DNA of 64,000 bases from Lutraria lutraria (GCA_964023205.1 OZ026839.1:18196386-18260385); one strand, 5' to 3'; shown: positions 45,159 to 56,439, numbered from the stretch's first letter. Made by a program: numbers and translations. Notes: generated by a model from the sequence alone, not told the origin.

Positions 45159-46334
45159 CCGTATTCCCCCGAATAGACGCCCCCGGGGCGATGCATTTTC
45201 CAAAAGGGGGGCGTTTATTGTGATCCTATTTTACAAAAAAAGGATCTGGAATACCGTATCCAAAGATTTTCCGGAGGTCAAATGAATGAATTTGAAACAC
45301 ATGCCATCGAAAAATATCGCGGTGTTAATGCAATATTAATCAACAGTCATTCCCGGCGCTCTTTACTACGATAAATAATGTAGTCAGTTGCACTAGTTAA
45401 ACTACATGTCAAAAATCAATAACACGCTGTCGCTGCAGAGTAACCGTTTTATCTTTACCGCGCGTCTGACGTAATCTCCTCTGACGTAATCTCGCCAATG
45501 TGTAAGTTTTTATGTACATGTCAATTAAGTAAATTAGCTTTCATGGAGTCGAGGGGTAAACAATCTTACACGTTAAAGTCATTAAATTTGCGGAAGAAAT
45601 AGGCAAACACTGTGAAAGGGATGGACATTAACTTTTTTACAGATGGATTTTTATACGAGTGGCGAAAGTGTATAAATTGCAATTTTAACCTCCGGAATAG
45701 TTGAATAGACTGGTTTATATATGTCCTCGGACATTTTGTCGATGGCGTTAAGTCATTCAAAAATCAATTGTGGAAGTCGCGTGTCAGATATGATTGTTAA
45801 TCCTGATTGCGATTCGAATCGCCAACTTCGCACCTCTAACAAATGAGATTGCCGCGAGGCATATATTGCACTTGGTCTTACCCTTATTTTCACAGTTAGT
45901 GCTTGTTTATGTTGATCTGTACAAATAAGCACGTAAATAACGGATTAATGAAAATGCTCGTTGTAGTTTTAGATCGACCAGATGACCTAAGTAATCATTT
46001 TCAGAAAATCTACTTTCGCTTTAGGTATCGTAAGGATAACATCGCCGAATAAAACTCATTAATAAACATCACGAATGGTCCATAGGTCTACTGTATTACT
46101 GTACGAAAGTGATAGAACCACGCAGTTTCGCTAGGTTTTAGTTATTGTTCACGTGTTAATTTGGATTAATACAATTATTCAAAGTGGATTTAATTGTGTT
46201 TTATCTTTAATAAAAACGGATTTTACGTCAGACTCTTAAAGCTGGTAAGTCCTTACGACTTTTTTTGTCAAAAAAGGGTGGGGGGCGTTTATTAGGGGGG
46301 GGGGGGGGGGGAGCGTTTAAACGGGGGAATACGG
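45159..46334. mobile_element. 1176-bp TA-flanked element, CCGTATTCCCCCG TIRs
   Basis: Left CCGTATTCCCCCGAATAGAC then GCCCCC; right GCGTTTAAACGGGGGAATAC then GG. TA on both sides (45157-45158, 46335-46336). Subterminal GGGGGGCGTTTATT occurs at both ends in opposite order, and a run of about 18 G lies near the right end. No coding frame. A non-autonomous mariner/pogo-type element is likely from the TA flanks; that class is inference. Confidence 0.8.
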
Positions 46335-46336
46335 TA

Positions 46337-47200
46337 AGAATTAATTGATGTTGTGTTTTCAGATTTACAGTATATGTGTAAAGATGCATAAATACTTGTA
46401 TTAGTTTTATTGAGCACCATAGAAGTGTACTTCTTGGTTGTTAAAGTTTAATTGTTCCAGTGACTGCACATGGTTCACCTTAGTGACCTCTGCAGGGAGA
46501 ACAATGGGAGGAGAAGCATGTAGCATTTGCAGGCTTCAGTGCAAGCTTGGTAATGCTACAAGGAAGATTTATGGTGCTACACCCTTTATATGGAAAAGGG
46601 ATGATAGATTGATGAGGTTATGTCCCATATTTGGAGGGCAGGGGATATAAGTTGGGGGAAACTGTAGTTGGGAGGAAAAATAGCTAGGAGGGATCTTTCG
46701 AGTTGAGTTGAATGAAAAAAGGGAATTTACTAACAATAAAAAGGGTAGTCATGACGTTCAAGAGCATCTATAATTACTTGTATTTGTAAAATCAGAGTAA
46801 AGAAATAAATGGTATAATTTCATTTGGATTTATGTTATTAGTTAGATTAGGTAATTAAAATTGTGATCAAAACCATAAAATTTAACATTGATTATAAGCC
46901 TAGTACCCTATTCATTCAGTATTAAGTTAAAAATAAACCATTTAAGATTAGATAAAATACATTTGATGTTATCTACTTACTTCCTACTTAAGAAATTCCT
47001 ATAAAATAACTTGTCAATTTTTGTAATTGTTCATTTTTAGCACCTTTTCAATTAAAAGCCTTATGGCTTCATTAATACAAAAGGTCTGTTCACTTAGTCC
47101 TCTTTATCTATCCAAGCCATACTGATTATCTAATTGATAATGTCTAATTAATACCATATTATATTGTTGTCATAAAAACACTTTTGGCTATTTAAGTTTA
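46337..47200. other. Unrecognised sequence
   Basis: Includes a 70-codon frame at 46438-46650 (+) with GGEACSICRLQCKLG, not recognised and without clear splice sites. From about 46740 onward the sequence may belong to the repeat that surrounds the 47306-51285 element. Confidence 0.35.
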
Positions 47201-47305
47201 CCTTGTAATTTATAAAATCAGTCTTACTTTGTATCTCAGGCAGTGAACATTAAAATAGTCTTACTTTGTATCTCAGGCAGTGAACATTTAAAATAGTCTT
47301 ACTTT
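47201..47305 (+). repeat. Two copies of AGTCTTACTTTGTATCTCAG unit, left flank
   Basis: A ~39-bp unit (AGTCTTACTTTGTATCTCAG, GCAGTGAACATTTAAAAT) is present twice and a third is cut by the element at TTACTTT|CGGCT. On the other side TTTGTATG resumes, and another unit lies at 51318-51355. Confidence 0.85.
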
Positions 47306-47492
47306 CGGCTAAAACACGGTATTGGTGCTGAAAGTAGTCTCACTTACTCAAAAAAATGAAATTTTAGATACAACATTTCCTTAGAGTTCATTATATAGCT
47401 TAGGGTATCCCCTACTCAGATCAAGTTATATTTAGTGTGAACATGCATGCAAATTTTTTTTATCCACCATTTCAATCTTTTGGTATAATAAC

Positions 47493-47508
47493 GGTTACAG
47501 ACACTACA
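47493..47508 (+). promoter_or_regulatory. Repeated motif GGTTACAGACACTACA, copy 1
   Basis: Exact 16-mer. Others lie at 47847, 48197, 49776 (reverse), 50130, 50516 (reverse, last base differs) and 50680. Probable binding site for an element-encoded protein; inference only. Confidence 0.6.
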
Positions 47509-47846
47509 CAAGGTGTATAACATGCAAGAAAAACAGAAAGAAACTTTAAAACTTTATTTTTTTTCACTGTGACATCAACAACAGGATATCAACATTTAAA
47601 GTAAACAACTTAACTGGAAGTGGTAAACATCCTAACAAAAAAATCAAAACATTTATGACATAGGTATCAAATCAAAAAAGAACATAAGCATGAAACTTTT
47701 GTTAAACTGTCATAAAAGACACAGAATAATGTTATTTAGGCATTTATCTAACACCAAGAAGAATATTTAAACAAACAAAATCATTAACACTGGCCAAAAG
47801 TATTGCAAATTTTCAAAAAAGGTAGAAGTACAATGCCCATAAAATT

Positions 47847-47862
47847 GGTTACAGACACTACA
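47847..47862 (+). promoter_or_regulatory. Repeated motif, copy 2
   Basis: Exact GGTTACAGACACTACA, 354 bp from copy 1. Confidence 0.6.
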
Positions 47863-48196
47863 ACACTTTAGCATTTCAATACAGTTGCAAAACCATGAAC
47901 ATCTCCATAAAATTCACTACAAAAGCAATTCAACATGAACACATTGACTGGAATAATTCATCAAATGAATGTTGATTAGTTAGAATAATGATAAAAAACA
48001 CATTCTAGCAAGTGTATGTCCAAGCCTTGTGTTAGAATTGTGAACACGTGAACAGAATTTTAAAGTTTAAAACAAAACAGTGTTCAAAAGTGTACAATAT
48101 TTAAGTTTAATGAATGTTCATTAAATCATAGTCACTGAAGTATTTTCTGACCCAAGGTGCTGACTCATACACAGACCTATAAGTGATCGATCATTT

Positions 48197-48212
48197 GGTT
48201 ACAGACACTACA
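48197..48212 (+). promoter_or_regulatory. Repeated motif, copy 3
   Basis: Exact match, 350 bp from copy 2, about 130 bp beyond the gene's stop codon. Confidence 0.6.
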
Positions 48213-48341
48213 CATTAAGCCTGATCTTTACTCTACAGTTATATTGTCATTTCAAATAGAAGTGCTTATGTTTTTTTTCCAGATCAGATTTTAGCTTTGA
48301 CATATCAGCTGCATTAAACTTGAAATGACCCCTTTCATTGA

Positions 48342-49497
48342 CTATTTCCGGAGTTTGTACAAGATAACATCTAGTGCCTCTTGTGAATCATCATCTTTTT
48401 CAGGCCAGACATAAATGTTGCCGGACTTCCTTATGTATTTAAGTCTTACTTCTTTACCGAAGATGTCTATAACTTCTGCCAAGTATACATTTAGAGGTCC
48501 CTTCTTTGGCTTAAGGGCTACAGTTACAAAGTCTTCAGGGTTGTATTTCTCAGACTCTAGTGGTTTCTCTCTTTTGGTTGGTACTTTGTTGTCAACTTTG
48601 TTCTTCTTTGTTGCAATGTTGTGCCTTTCTGTTGACTTCCTTTTCTTAGGAAGCTTTCCATTTGTTGCTGTGCTCTTTTCCTTCTGGTTGCTTGCTTGTT
48701 TTCTTTTCTGATTTATCTTGTCATTATTTTCTGGTGTTGATGGTTCTTGCCTTTCTTGTCTTTAAGTTGTTTTCCTTTCTGACTTAAATTATCATTGATG
48801 AGTGTTCCTCATTTCCCAGGCATTGGCATGTTCGCTGAAGTTGCATCTTCCCCCAACTTTCATGCATTGCTCACAATAACAGCCCAGGTTGCTTATGCTC
48901 AGTTCATAATCATTGCCTTCTGACTTTACAGCATGTAATTTTCTTGTACCTTGCAGTGTCTGCACATTAGTTTCTACTCTATTCCTTTCAACATCTTTAA
49001 CAAGGATGAACTCCCTTCTTGAAACTGTGTTTGCTTCATTGTCTGTATTTTCCATTTTCACCATCAGTCGGAATATTAGACTCTTGCTGTGTACTTTCAT
49101 TCAGCTTGATATGCATTCTCCATGCCTGGGTTCTTTTCACAGCTTCTTTCGTTTTCCTATTTAATTCAGCAGTTTTTTTACTTTTTAAATCAGCACTTTT
49201 ATGAACTGATAATGAAAGGGCTGCTTTTTCTTTCTTTTTCTGCCGATACCTTTTCATTTCTTCACGCTTTTTCTTTTTCAATTCTTGCTGAAGATTTGGG
49301 TCTAAAAGTGCTGGCTGCTTTTTTATTAGTCTTGCGTCCTTTCTTCTTTCTCTATCAGCCCTTTTTAGCTCCTCATATTTCGCCTTATTTTCGATCAGCT
49401 TTTTTCTCCATGCTTGTATCTTAAGCCTTGTCTTCTCCCTTCTAGCTTTTACCTTCTGTTCATCTTTCTCTGGGTTATCTTTGCTTCCTGAAAAACA
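48342..49497 (-). pseudogene. Exon 2 of transposon-borne cysteine-motif protein, disrupted
   Basis: Minus-strand reading starts after a GTTTTTCAG acceptor. The N-terminal part is very basic and coiled (AWRKKLIENKAKYEELKRA, MKRYRQKKKEKAALSL) and runs to a stop at 49036. One base forward the frame continues as NTVSRREFILVKDVERNR, TLQGTRKLHAVKSEGND and a cysteine motif GCYCEQCMKVGGRCNF. It then meets three stops around 48762-48800. The same frame reopens as a lysine-rich linker and a C-terminal domain (FVTVALKPKKGPLNVYLAEV ... LKYIRKSGNIYVWPEKDD) ending at TAG 48342. From memory, this order occurs in multicopy aquatic-invertebrate proteins of unknown function. The basic part joins the cysteine part closely, suggesting an internal deletion. 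Confidence 0.65.
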
Positions 49498-49775
49498 AAC
49501 AACTTCATTTTCATCTCTGCGAACTCTTGTGATGTTCATCTATGTATATGGATGGAAATTTAGAGTTTATAAAGCATACTTGTTATGAGTCTGCACTATG
49601 CATTCATACATAAGCAAACTGGAATAACCTGCAGCTCCTTAAAGAAAAGTGTCTGATTGAAAAAGAAATAACATAAAACTTGATGATTATTCAATATTCT
49701 AGCTTTTACAATGATTTCACACATTCTTTGATGATATAAACAATAGTCGGTTTAATTCACATGTCTTGTACTAGT

Positions 49776-49791
49776 TGTAGTGTCTGTAACC
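49776..49791 (-). promoter_or_regulatory. Repeated motif, copy 4 (reverse)
   Basis: TGTAGTGTCTGTAACC on the plus strand; lies in the gene's intron. Confidence 0.6.
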
Positions 49792-50129
49792 ATTTGGCAA
49801 TAACAGCAAAGTATTCAATACTTTGTCTGAGCTCATTGAATTCTCATAATCTTTCTACATTTTTTTGTATTTGAATTTACTAGTCTAATGCTATCGAATG
49901 AAAAATACTCTGTTTCCATTGCATATTTAAAGATATCACTGATAATGGTGCCAGTTATTAGAAACTTACAAAAAAGAAACTATTTATATACCTAATTATT
50001 AAAAATTTCAGACAGATAGTATGTCAGAATTGAGCCTTAAACATCAACACTATAATAGGAAACATACTTTGGTTTCATTTTATTAAAAAATGAAGGGTAA
50101 AGTCATATACATTATAAAAAGGGGATATT

Positions 50130-50145
50130 GGTTACAGACACTACA
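50130..50145 (+). promoter_or_regulatory. Repeated motif, copy 5
   Basis: Exact match, 354 bp from copy 4, in the intron close to exon 1. Confidence 0.6.
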
Positions 50146-50184
50146 ATTTAACAGTGTAGCATCACAAATTCAATATAAACTTAC

Positions 50185-50224
50185 CAGAGTTGTTAACAGA
50201 GGTTCGCTCTTGTTGTCTTCCCAT
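50185..50224 (-). CDS. Exon 1 of the transposon-borne gene
   Basis: Starts with an ATG in GATATGG and reads MGRQQERTSVNNS plus one base. It ends at CTCTG|GTAAGT. The leftover G joins the GA that opens exon 2 (49497) to make GGA, giving VNNS-G-SKDNPEKDEQ with no frame change across a 687-bp GT-AG intron. This exact phase match supports both splice sites. The frame upstream of the ATG was not found to extend usefully. Confidence 0.65.
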
Positions 50225-50515
50225 ATCTTAGGGATGTACCATGGTTAAGAACAGAAAAAATAAATAGGTAGCTTCTTCTAGAATAAGAAATTCTGGTTAC
50301 ATTGTCATGTAGTTAATTGCTCAAACAGACAGTGCTGCAAGAATGATACAATATTCCATTACACAAGTTCTTGCATCCCTTTTTTGCACTTGGCTGCATA
50401 GGTAAATAGAGGATGCAACATTACAACATATAAAATGGAACTTTCTCTTGAGAAAAACAAATTTTTGATGACAAATAGAACAACACTTTTATCTTTCATG
50501 TTTATACCTTTTTTG

Positions 50516-50530
50516 TGTAGTGTCTGTAAC
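50516..50530 (-). promoter_or_regulatory. Repeated motif, copy 6 (reverse)
   Basis: TGTAGTGTCTGTAAC, final base of the 16-mer changed; upstream of the gene's start. Confidence 0.55.
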
Positions 50531-50679
50531 TTTTTCTATTTAGTATTTTTTTTTAATGTTACTATATAGCACTCCCAATTTTGGCCAACTTGGACATCAC
50601 ATGAATACACATTAGCCTATGTAGGATTTATACTTTTGCATTGTAAAACAACAAAATTATTGCCTCCTAAACTTGTAAA

Positions 50680-50695
50680 GGTTACAGACACTACA
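50680..50695 (+). promoter_or_regulatory. Repeated motif, copy 7
   Basis: Exact match, upstream of the gene's start and 590 bp inside the right TIR. Confidence 0.6.
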
Positions 50696-51285
50696 AAATT
50701 TTGAACTAGAATGTTTAACAAAGAACAAGCGCTCATGCTAAAATCTGGGCTAGTCATTTAATTTAAATGGTTTTATTACTTACCATGATAAAAAGCCGAA
50801 TTGTAAATGTCAATAAAAGTTATAATATATGTTATTTTGTACCAAATATTGGCATATAACAACAGGTATATGTTTGAATTTTAGTGTTGAAACAAAACAT
50901 CTGCCGATGGTATTTTGCTTATAAAATCCATAATATTTTACCAATTTTTTAAATTCAAGTAGCAACATTTGCAGGACAGAATTCTGCATAAAACCATACC
51001 AATATAAGCATAATTTCTTTCTGATTTTAAGAAAATTTCTTATTTTAAATACAAGTTTTTTTCAAGTGAGACTGCATAACGCTCAAAATTGGCCATTTTT
51101 AGAGCATGTTTCAATGCATATCTCAACAATGGGTGATACTAGCCTCTTGAAATTTTCAGGAATGTAAGAAAGGTATATGCCTGGCTAACTAATCGTTAAA
51201 ATTAGTTCCTATCTTGTTTATTTTTTCTATATCATGAATATAACATAAAAATACCCTAATCAGCACCAATACCGTGTTTTAGCCG

Positions 51286-51665
51286 TTTGTATGTTGGTTA
51301 GTTATCATCATTAGAATATAGTCTTACTTTGTATCTCAGGCAGTGAACATTTAAAATAGACTTACTTTGTATGGCGGTTAAGTAACATTGTTTTTAGAAT
51401 ATAGTCTTACTTTTTGAAATATATCAGGTGCTTGCTAATTGGGTCATTATCGTAATACCTACCATCCAAGAAAATAAAGGAAATCTAAACTTTACATTGA
51501 ACTTTGTGTTTATTTATCTGCATCAATGAGGATACTGGTATTACACCATTCGCTAACCCAGTATCCACCATCACCGCTCAGGGTTACAGATTAGGGGCTC
51601 ACTGCCAACAAGCGAGTTCCCCACAGCGCCAAGCCGTCGCCCTGCCTGCGACCCTCGGCTACATA
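51286..51665 (+). repeat. Right flank of the TIR element with GC-rich leader-like patch
   Basis: Contains another AGTCTTACTTTGTATCTCAG unit (51318-51355), AATAAAGG and CTGGTATTACACC. A GC-rich patch follows, starting GGGGCTCACTGCC, with GAGTTCCCC and ending CTGCGACCCTCGGC. It resembles the patch at 17815-17890 in order of words. I infer the remains of one repeat family, perhaps LTR-type. Confidence 0.35.
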
Positions 51666-52526
51666 AACCAGTCTTCACATTAATTTTTGGGGGGCACTAG
51701 CCCAGTCGGGCTACCAGCTCAGAAATTTCACTAGCCCGAATCCAATTTCACTAGTCCAAACTTAAATGATCTATTTCTATAGCAGTGAGACTATTGGTAA
51801 ACTTATACAACATCAAACTATAATAATTAACATTTTATCAAACTCTCTCCTCTCATTCATTCAAGATTAGCATAGGAAAGACATTTTTTATGACAATCTA
51901 GGAGAACTTTTATAGCACTTGTCAGTCTGCACAAAAGCGAATATTGAACAATAGTCCAAGTACCAACTTGTCACCAAAATCTAAGTTGTCCGCAACAATA
52001 CCAACTTGTCTGAATCCTGACCATCAACTTAACCTCTGTACTATATACATGTAATCTGATTTTTATGTAATTTAGTCTAGATATAGTCAAAATGATTTAG
52101 TATCAAAGATGTTTTGAATCCATTTAGCTACGAATTTTGTCTAAGAAGCAAATCTGTACCCAAAAGCAAATCATTATACATCAATTTTATACTACTCAAA
52201 ATTTGATAAGGATAACTTTTTGTTCTATATGGCATTATCGTCGATTTTGGATTGAATACTTAAGAAATGAATTTTGGTTATTTTCAAAGATACCTGATTA
52301 TCACGTGTTTAACATGTAATCCATACATAAAATCATTCGAGCGTAAAAATGTTTTTTACGACTGTTTTGTATTGCTTGTTTTACGATATTGCATAGCTAT
52401 ATGATTTTGACTCATATGCACGTAATATTTGAATTTGTATTTAGCCATTGAATTGAAATATTGGAACTATATTCTTAGGCAGAAGCTGTTCGGTATGCAG
52501 AAAAAATGAAAACTGAGCGATTGTTG
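51666..52526. other. No gene; short CACTAGCCC repeat piece
   Basis: GGGGGGCACTAGCCCAGTCG and GGCTACC around 51690-51745, related to 38170-38230. The remainder is AT-rich with no recognisable feature. Confidence 0.4.
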
Positions 52527-53492
52527 AACAAGAGGGCCATGATGGCCCTATAAATGCTCACCAGGAGAAAAGGTCATTTGGAGATGAACATTGTTGAAGT
52601 TTTCTATATGAGTCCAAGTAAGATCAAGTGACCCATCAGGGCCGTTTTTTATCCCATGGCCATTATATATATATATTACATTTAAAAGAGGTCCATTAGA
52701 CAAAGCTAGATACCAAATATCTTAGCTCTAGGCCTTGCAGTTTCAGAGAAGATTTTTAAAATTTTCCTATATAAGTCTATATAAATCAAGTGACCCCAGG
52801 GGCGGGGCCAATTTTGACCCCGGGGCCATAATTTGAACAAACTTGGTAGAGGTCCACTAGACAATGCCACATACAAAATATCTAAGCTCTAGGCCTTGCG
52901 GTTTTGGAGAAGAAGATTTTTTTAATTTTCCTATATAAGTCTATATAAATCAAGTGACCCCCGGGGCGGGGCCAATTTTGACCCTAGGGCAATTATTTGA
53001 ACAAACTTGGTAGAGGTCCCTAGACTATGCTACACACCAAATATCAAAGCTCTAGGCATTGTAGTTTTTGACAAAAAGGTTTTTTAAATTTCCTATATAA
53101 GTCTATGTAAAATCAAGTTACCCCCGGGGCGGAGCCAATTTTGACCCAAGGGCAATAATTTGACCAAACTTTGTAGAGTTCCATTAGACAATGCTACATA
53201 CCAAATATCTCAGCTCTAGGCCCTGTGGTTTCGGACAAGAAGATTTTTTAAGTTTTTTCTATTTGTTGCCATATCAACAGTTTTTAATGAAATTTAATTT
53301 TTTGAACAACTTTGAAAGGGGACCACCCAAGGATCATTCCAGCAAAGTTTGGTTGCACTCGGCATAGCGGTGTAGGAGGAGATGTTGTTTTAAGTAAACA
53401 TGGACGCCACTTCACGACGAACGACGCACGATGGACGCAGGGCGATCACAAAAGCTCACCCTGAGCACTTTCGTGCTCTGGTGAGCTAAAAA
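52527..53492 (+). repeat. Family B array, complete
   Basis: Opens AACAAGAGGGCCATGATGGC, then CTATAAATGCTCACCAGG. Five units follow, then the same closing block as 6649-7292 (GACCACCCAAGGATCATTCC, GACGCCACTTCACGACGAAC) and GCTCACCCTGAGCACTTTCG with GTGAGCTAAAAA. Its near identity with 7080-7290 shows the two copies are close relatives. Confidence 0.9.
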
Positions 53493-53672
53493 TGGTAATT
53501 ACTTTATTGTTCGTACCGAACAACAAAAAATAACTGAATAAAACAAGCCTGAGAATATGCACTACAGCACTTGATACTGATCATTCTGTGAAACATTTGT
53601 AAAATTTGCATACAAATTGTAAGAATGCAAAGACAAACATTATAAGGTAGAAGTAAATAAAAGGCAATAACA
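53493..53672. other. No recognised feature
   Basis: Short spacer between family B and family A arrays. Confidence 0.4.
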
Positions 53673-54383
53673 AACAAGAGGGCCAAAATGGCCCTTTATC
53701 GCCCAACTGAGAACAAAGTCAAAATAATTAATGAACAGATAATATAGTTTCCAACTCGTATAACCCATTTTTATGTAGATTTTGAGATCAAAACCAACAA
53801 TGAAGGTATAATACTGTTAAACAAGCTAAAACGTAGCAAATTTTCTAATCCAATGGCCCATAACTCTTGAAGTTCTGGTCCGATTCCACCCATAACTGAA
53901 CTTGTCCAATACCGTAAGGTCATAAACATTCATTGTAAATATTATTAGGATCTGTGAATAAATGAAGGCGCTAGAGTGTAAACAAACTCAAATATAGCAA
54001 ATTTTCTAAGTCAAGGGCCCATAACTCTTGAAGTTTCGGTCCAATTCCGCCTATTATCGATCTTGTCCAAGATATTTTGGTTATACACATTTACTGAAAA
54101 TATGATTAGGACTGGTGAATAAATGAAGGCGCTAGAGTGTAAACAAGCTAAATATATCAAATTTTGTAATTCAAGGGCCCATAACTCTACAAGTTATTGT
54201 ACGATTTTGCCCATAATCAAACTTAGCAGACATTGTGGCCATATACATTGTGAGCAAGTTTAATCATGATTCGTAAAGAGCTGCAGTTGCTAGAGTGTAA
54301 ACAAACTAATTGTGGACGTACGACAGACGGCAGACATTCAACGATCCTAAAAGCTCACCTGATGAATCAGGTAAGCTAAAAAA
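53673..54383 (+). repeat. Family A array, complete short copy
   Basis: Opens AACAAGAGGGCCAAAATGGC. Three to four units follow, then GGACGTACGACAGACGGCAG and GCTCACCTGATGAATCAGGT with AAGCTAAAAAA (one base changed in the last hairpin arm). Confidence 0.88.
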
Positions 54384-54817
54384 TGTAGGTTACAAGAAGT
54401 GGGATAGACAGACAGTGCGACTGCTATATGCCTCCCTATCGGGTCTATAACAAGAAAAACTATAATAAAACGTTATAGGTAGACAAATTTCAAGAAGCAT
54501 ATTGGTTTATGTTTTTTGTATGAAGTTGCTTTTTTCATAAAGAATATTGACCGTCTACTTTATTCATTCCTCCATTATGGAGAGTATAACATATTTACAA
54601 GTTATAGATAATACACATATTTTGACAATCATGAGTATTTGACAAATGAATATATTCATGTATACAGTTCACATGTAAATGGTATTACCATACCATACAT
54701 CAATGGAATAAAGTACACCCTAAATACTACCAAATCCACCATAGTCTGATATGATACAACCACATTAAACTTACATCTAATGATGATCATAGAAAGATGC
54801 CTACATTACTTACTTAC
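54384..54817. other. No recognised gene
   Basis: AT-rich spacer leading to the donor at 54816-54817. It would be the first intron if the leader exon below is real. Confidence 0.4.
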
Positions 54818-54935
54818 GTTTCAACAACAGAGCAGACAAACAGATTCAGTCAAACATGACAGGTAACGCGACGAATTGCCAGTCCAATGATTGACCAATC
54901 AAAATTGACCAAAATCACCATTAGCCAATCAAATG
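54818..54935 (-). promoter_or_regulatory. Possible minus-strand promoter and leader exon
   Basis: Three CCAAT pentamers within 46 bp (54884, 54895, 54925) border a segment that, on the minus strand, runs to GAAAC|GTAAGTAAG, a near-consensus donor at 54817. No start codon frame is needed if this is a 5' leader. The next clear coding exon on that strand is 36969-37331. Linking the two is inference; no TATA box is evident. Confidence 0.35.
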
Positions 54936-55112
54936 GCCAGGATTAACCAAACTAGTAATAGACACTATAGTAAGTACTTGCAAACAACCATAATAAACAA
55001 ATACTCATAAGTATAATTTGTCTAGAAAATCTGCAGTTAGAGTTTATTGTGATATAATTATGTCCTAATTACACCAGTGCCAACTTATCTATACAGTGCT
55101 AAGATACAGTAA
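54936..55112. other. No recognised feature
   Basis: AT-rich spacer; nothing seen. Confidence 0.4.
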
Positions 55113-55670
55113 CTAGAAGCCCAAGGGCAACATGTCGAGCCCCTGTTTAGCCAGCTTGTGATCTTGACCTTTGAACTACAAGTATGGGTGATATTCATGA
55201 CACATCATTTCATTGAAGTAAACTTTTATACCAATTTATTTAAAAATCCTTGAATGCAAACAGAAGTTACAGCCCAGACAAGAAAAATATATTTGACCAA
55301 ATGTGTAATCTTGACCTTTGACCTATAAAAATCTGGGTGTTGCCCAAGACACATGGTCGCATTGTATTATGGCAAGTCATTTTTAAATAATTCAATGCAT
55401 AACTGACAAGGTGTATAATGATTTGAGCTAGAGACCTGGATTTTGCGCACTGCACACCGTCTCATGGTGTTTAACAATAATGCCAAGTTATCTTAAAAAG
55501 TTTCTATGAATAAGGGAGATACAGCCCGGACAAGGTGTATAATGCTCATTTTTGATGTTTGACCTCTAAGTGTGACCTTGACCTTTGAGCTAGAGACCTG
55601 GATTAACTAACTAACATACAGACATTGTGGCGACTATGTCAAGCTCACCGCAGGCGGGCTCGACATAAAT
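55113..55670 (+). repeat. Family J element with terminal hairpins
   Basis: Opens TAGAAGCCCAAGGGCAACAT and GTCGAGCCCC. It carries TGACCTTTGAACTACAAG, CATGACACATCATTTC and GAGCTAGAGACCTGGATT units. It closes ATGTCAAGCTCACCGCAGGC then GGGCTCGACATAAA, an imperfect hairpin ATGTC.AGC...GCT.GACAT. A partial copy sits inside the family C array at 42184-42350. Confidence 0.8.
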
Positions 55671-56439
55671 CAGGTACAGAGAAATTCTGAAATTCTTCAG
55701 TGTAATTCTCAATCATTATTATTGAAAATTACAATCTAACAGACAAAGAGTGATATAAAATAAAACTAACATAAGTAAGTAGATCAGTCCTGAAATTTCT
55801 AGTAACCCTTGTTCTAACATAAGAGATTGGATCGATGATATAAACATGCTGTTGATTATAAGTCAATACAGAAAGTATACACACAATACCTATTATCAGT
55901 GACTTTTTGGCACTTGTGATGTTAAAATGTAGGTAGTTTTATCACAGCATATTGCCAACTCTTGATTTTATTAGACATATTAATCATGCAGGATATTATG
56001 TTACATAAATTCCGCATACTAATCATACAAAAGCACACTGTGAAAATATGAAATAAAAGCTTTTATCTAGAATTGCCCATATCTTAACATTTAATGATTT
56101 GAATACTGTGGAATCATTAATTTTCGTTGAGAATTTAATCTTGTGGATTTTGTGGGTCATCTAATCCACGAAATAGAGTTTCTTGTAACTTACATAAGTT
56201 AGTAGCTAAGAATTACTTCACATTGAAAGACGAGGATCATGGATATAACAGACATGATGTCAATAGAAAGGTGCGAACATGAATGGTCCCTTAAAAGTTT
56301 ACGTGTCCGTCAATTTGCTATTATAATGCCAAGTGTCAAAATCGACCTGTACATTCAGGTTTAATATCTGTCGCATATTGTATAACTTAAAATTTTGACA
56401 TGTGAGAGTCAACTAGAACTGGCACAGAGTGACTAAAAT
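55671..56439. other. No recognised feature
   Basis: AT-rich sequence, nothing recognised. Confidence 0.4.

Larger units (their letters stand above)
47306..51285 (-). mobile_element. 3.98-kb TIR element with broken gene and seven 16-bp motifs
   Basis: Perfect 26-bp inverted ends: CGGCTAAAACACGGTATTGG plus TGCTGA at 47306-47331, and its reverse complement at 51260-51285. The flanks read TTACTTT and TTTGTAT; the uninterrupted host word is ACTTTGTAT, so TTT is duplicated. Inside is a spliced minus-strand gene (48342-50224). Seven copies of GGTTACAGACACTACA sit outside its coding exons. No recognisable transposase frame is present. I infer a DNA transposon, possibly an internally deleted copy. 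The superfamily is not assigned. Confidence 0.8.

Noticed and set aside
46438..46650. 70-codon frame with CSICRLQC
   Set aside because: The two cysteine pairs looked like a zinc motif, but no splice sites, no extension and no recognisable family.
48415..49424. Several plus-strand frames of 61-100 codons
   Set aside because: They are low-complexity Phe/Leu/Ser mirror images of the lysine-rich minus-strand gene.
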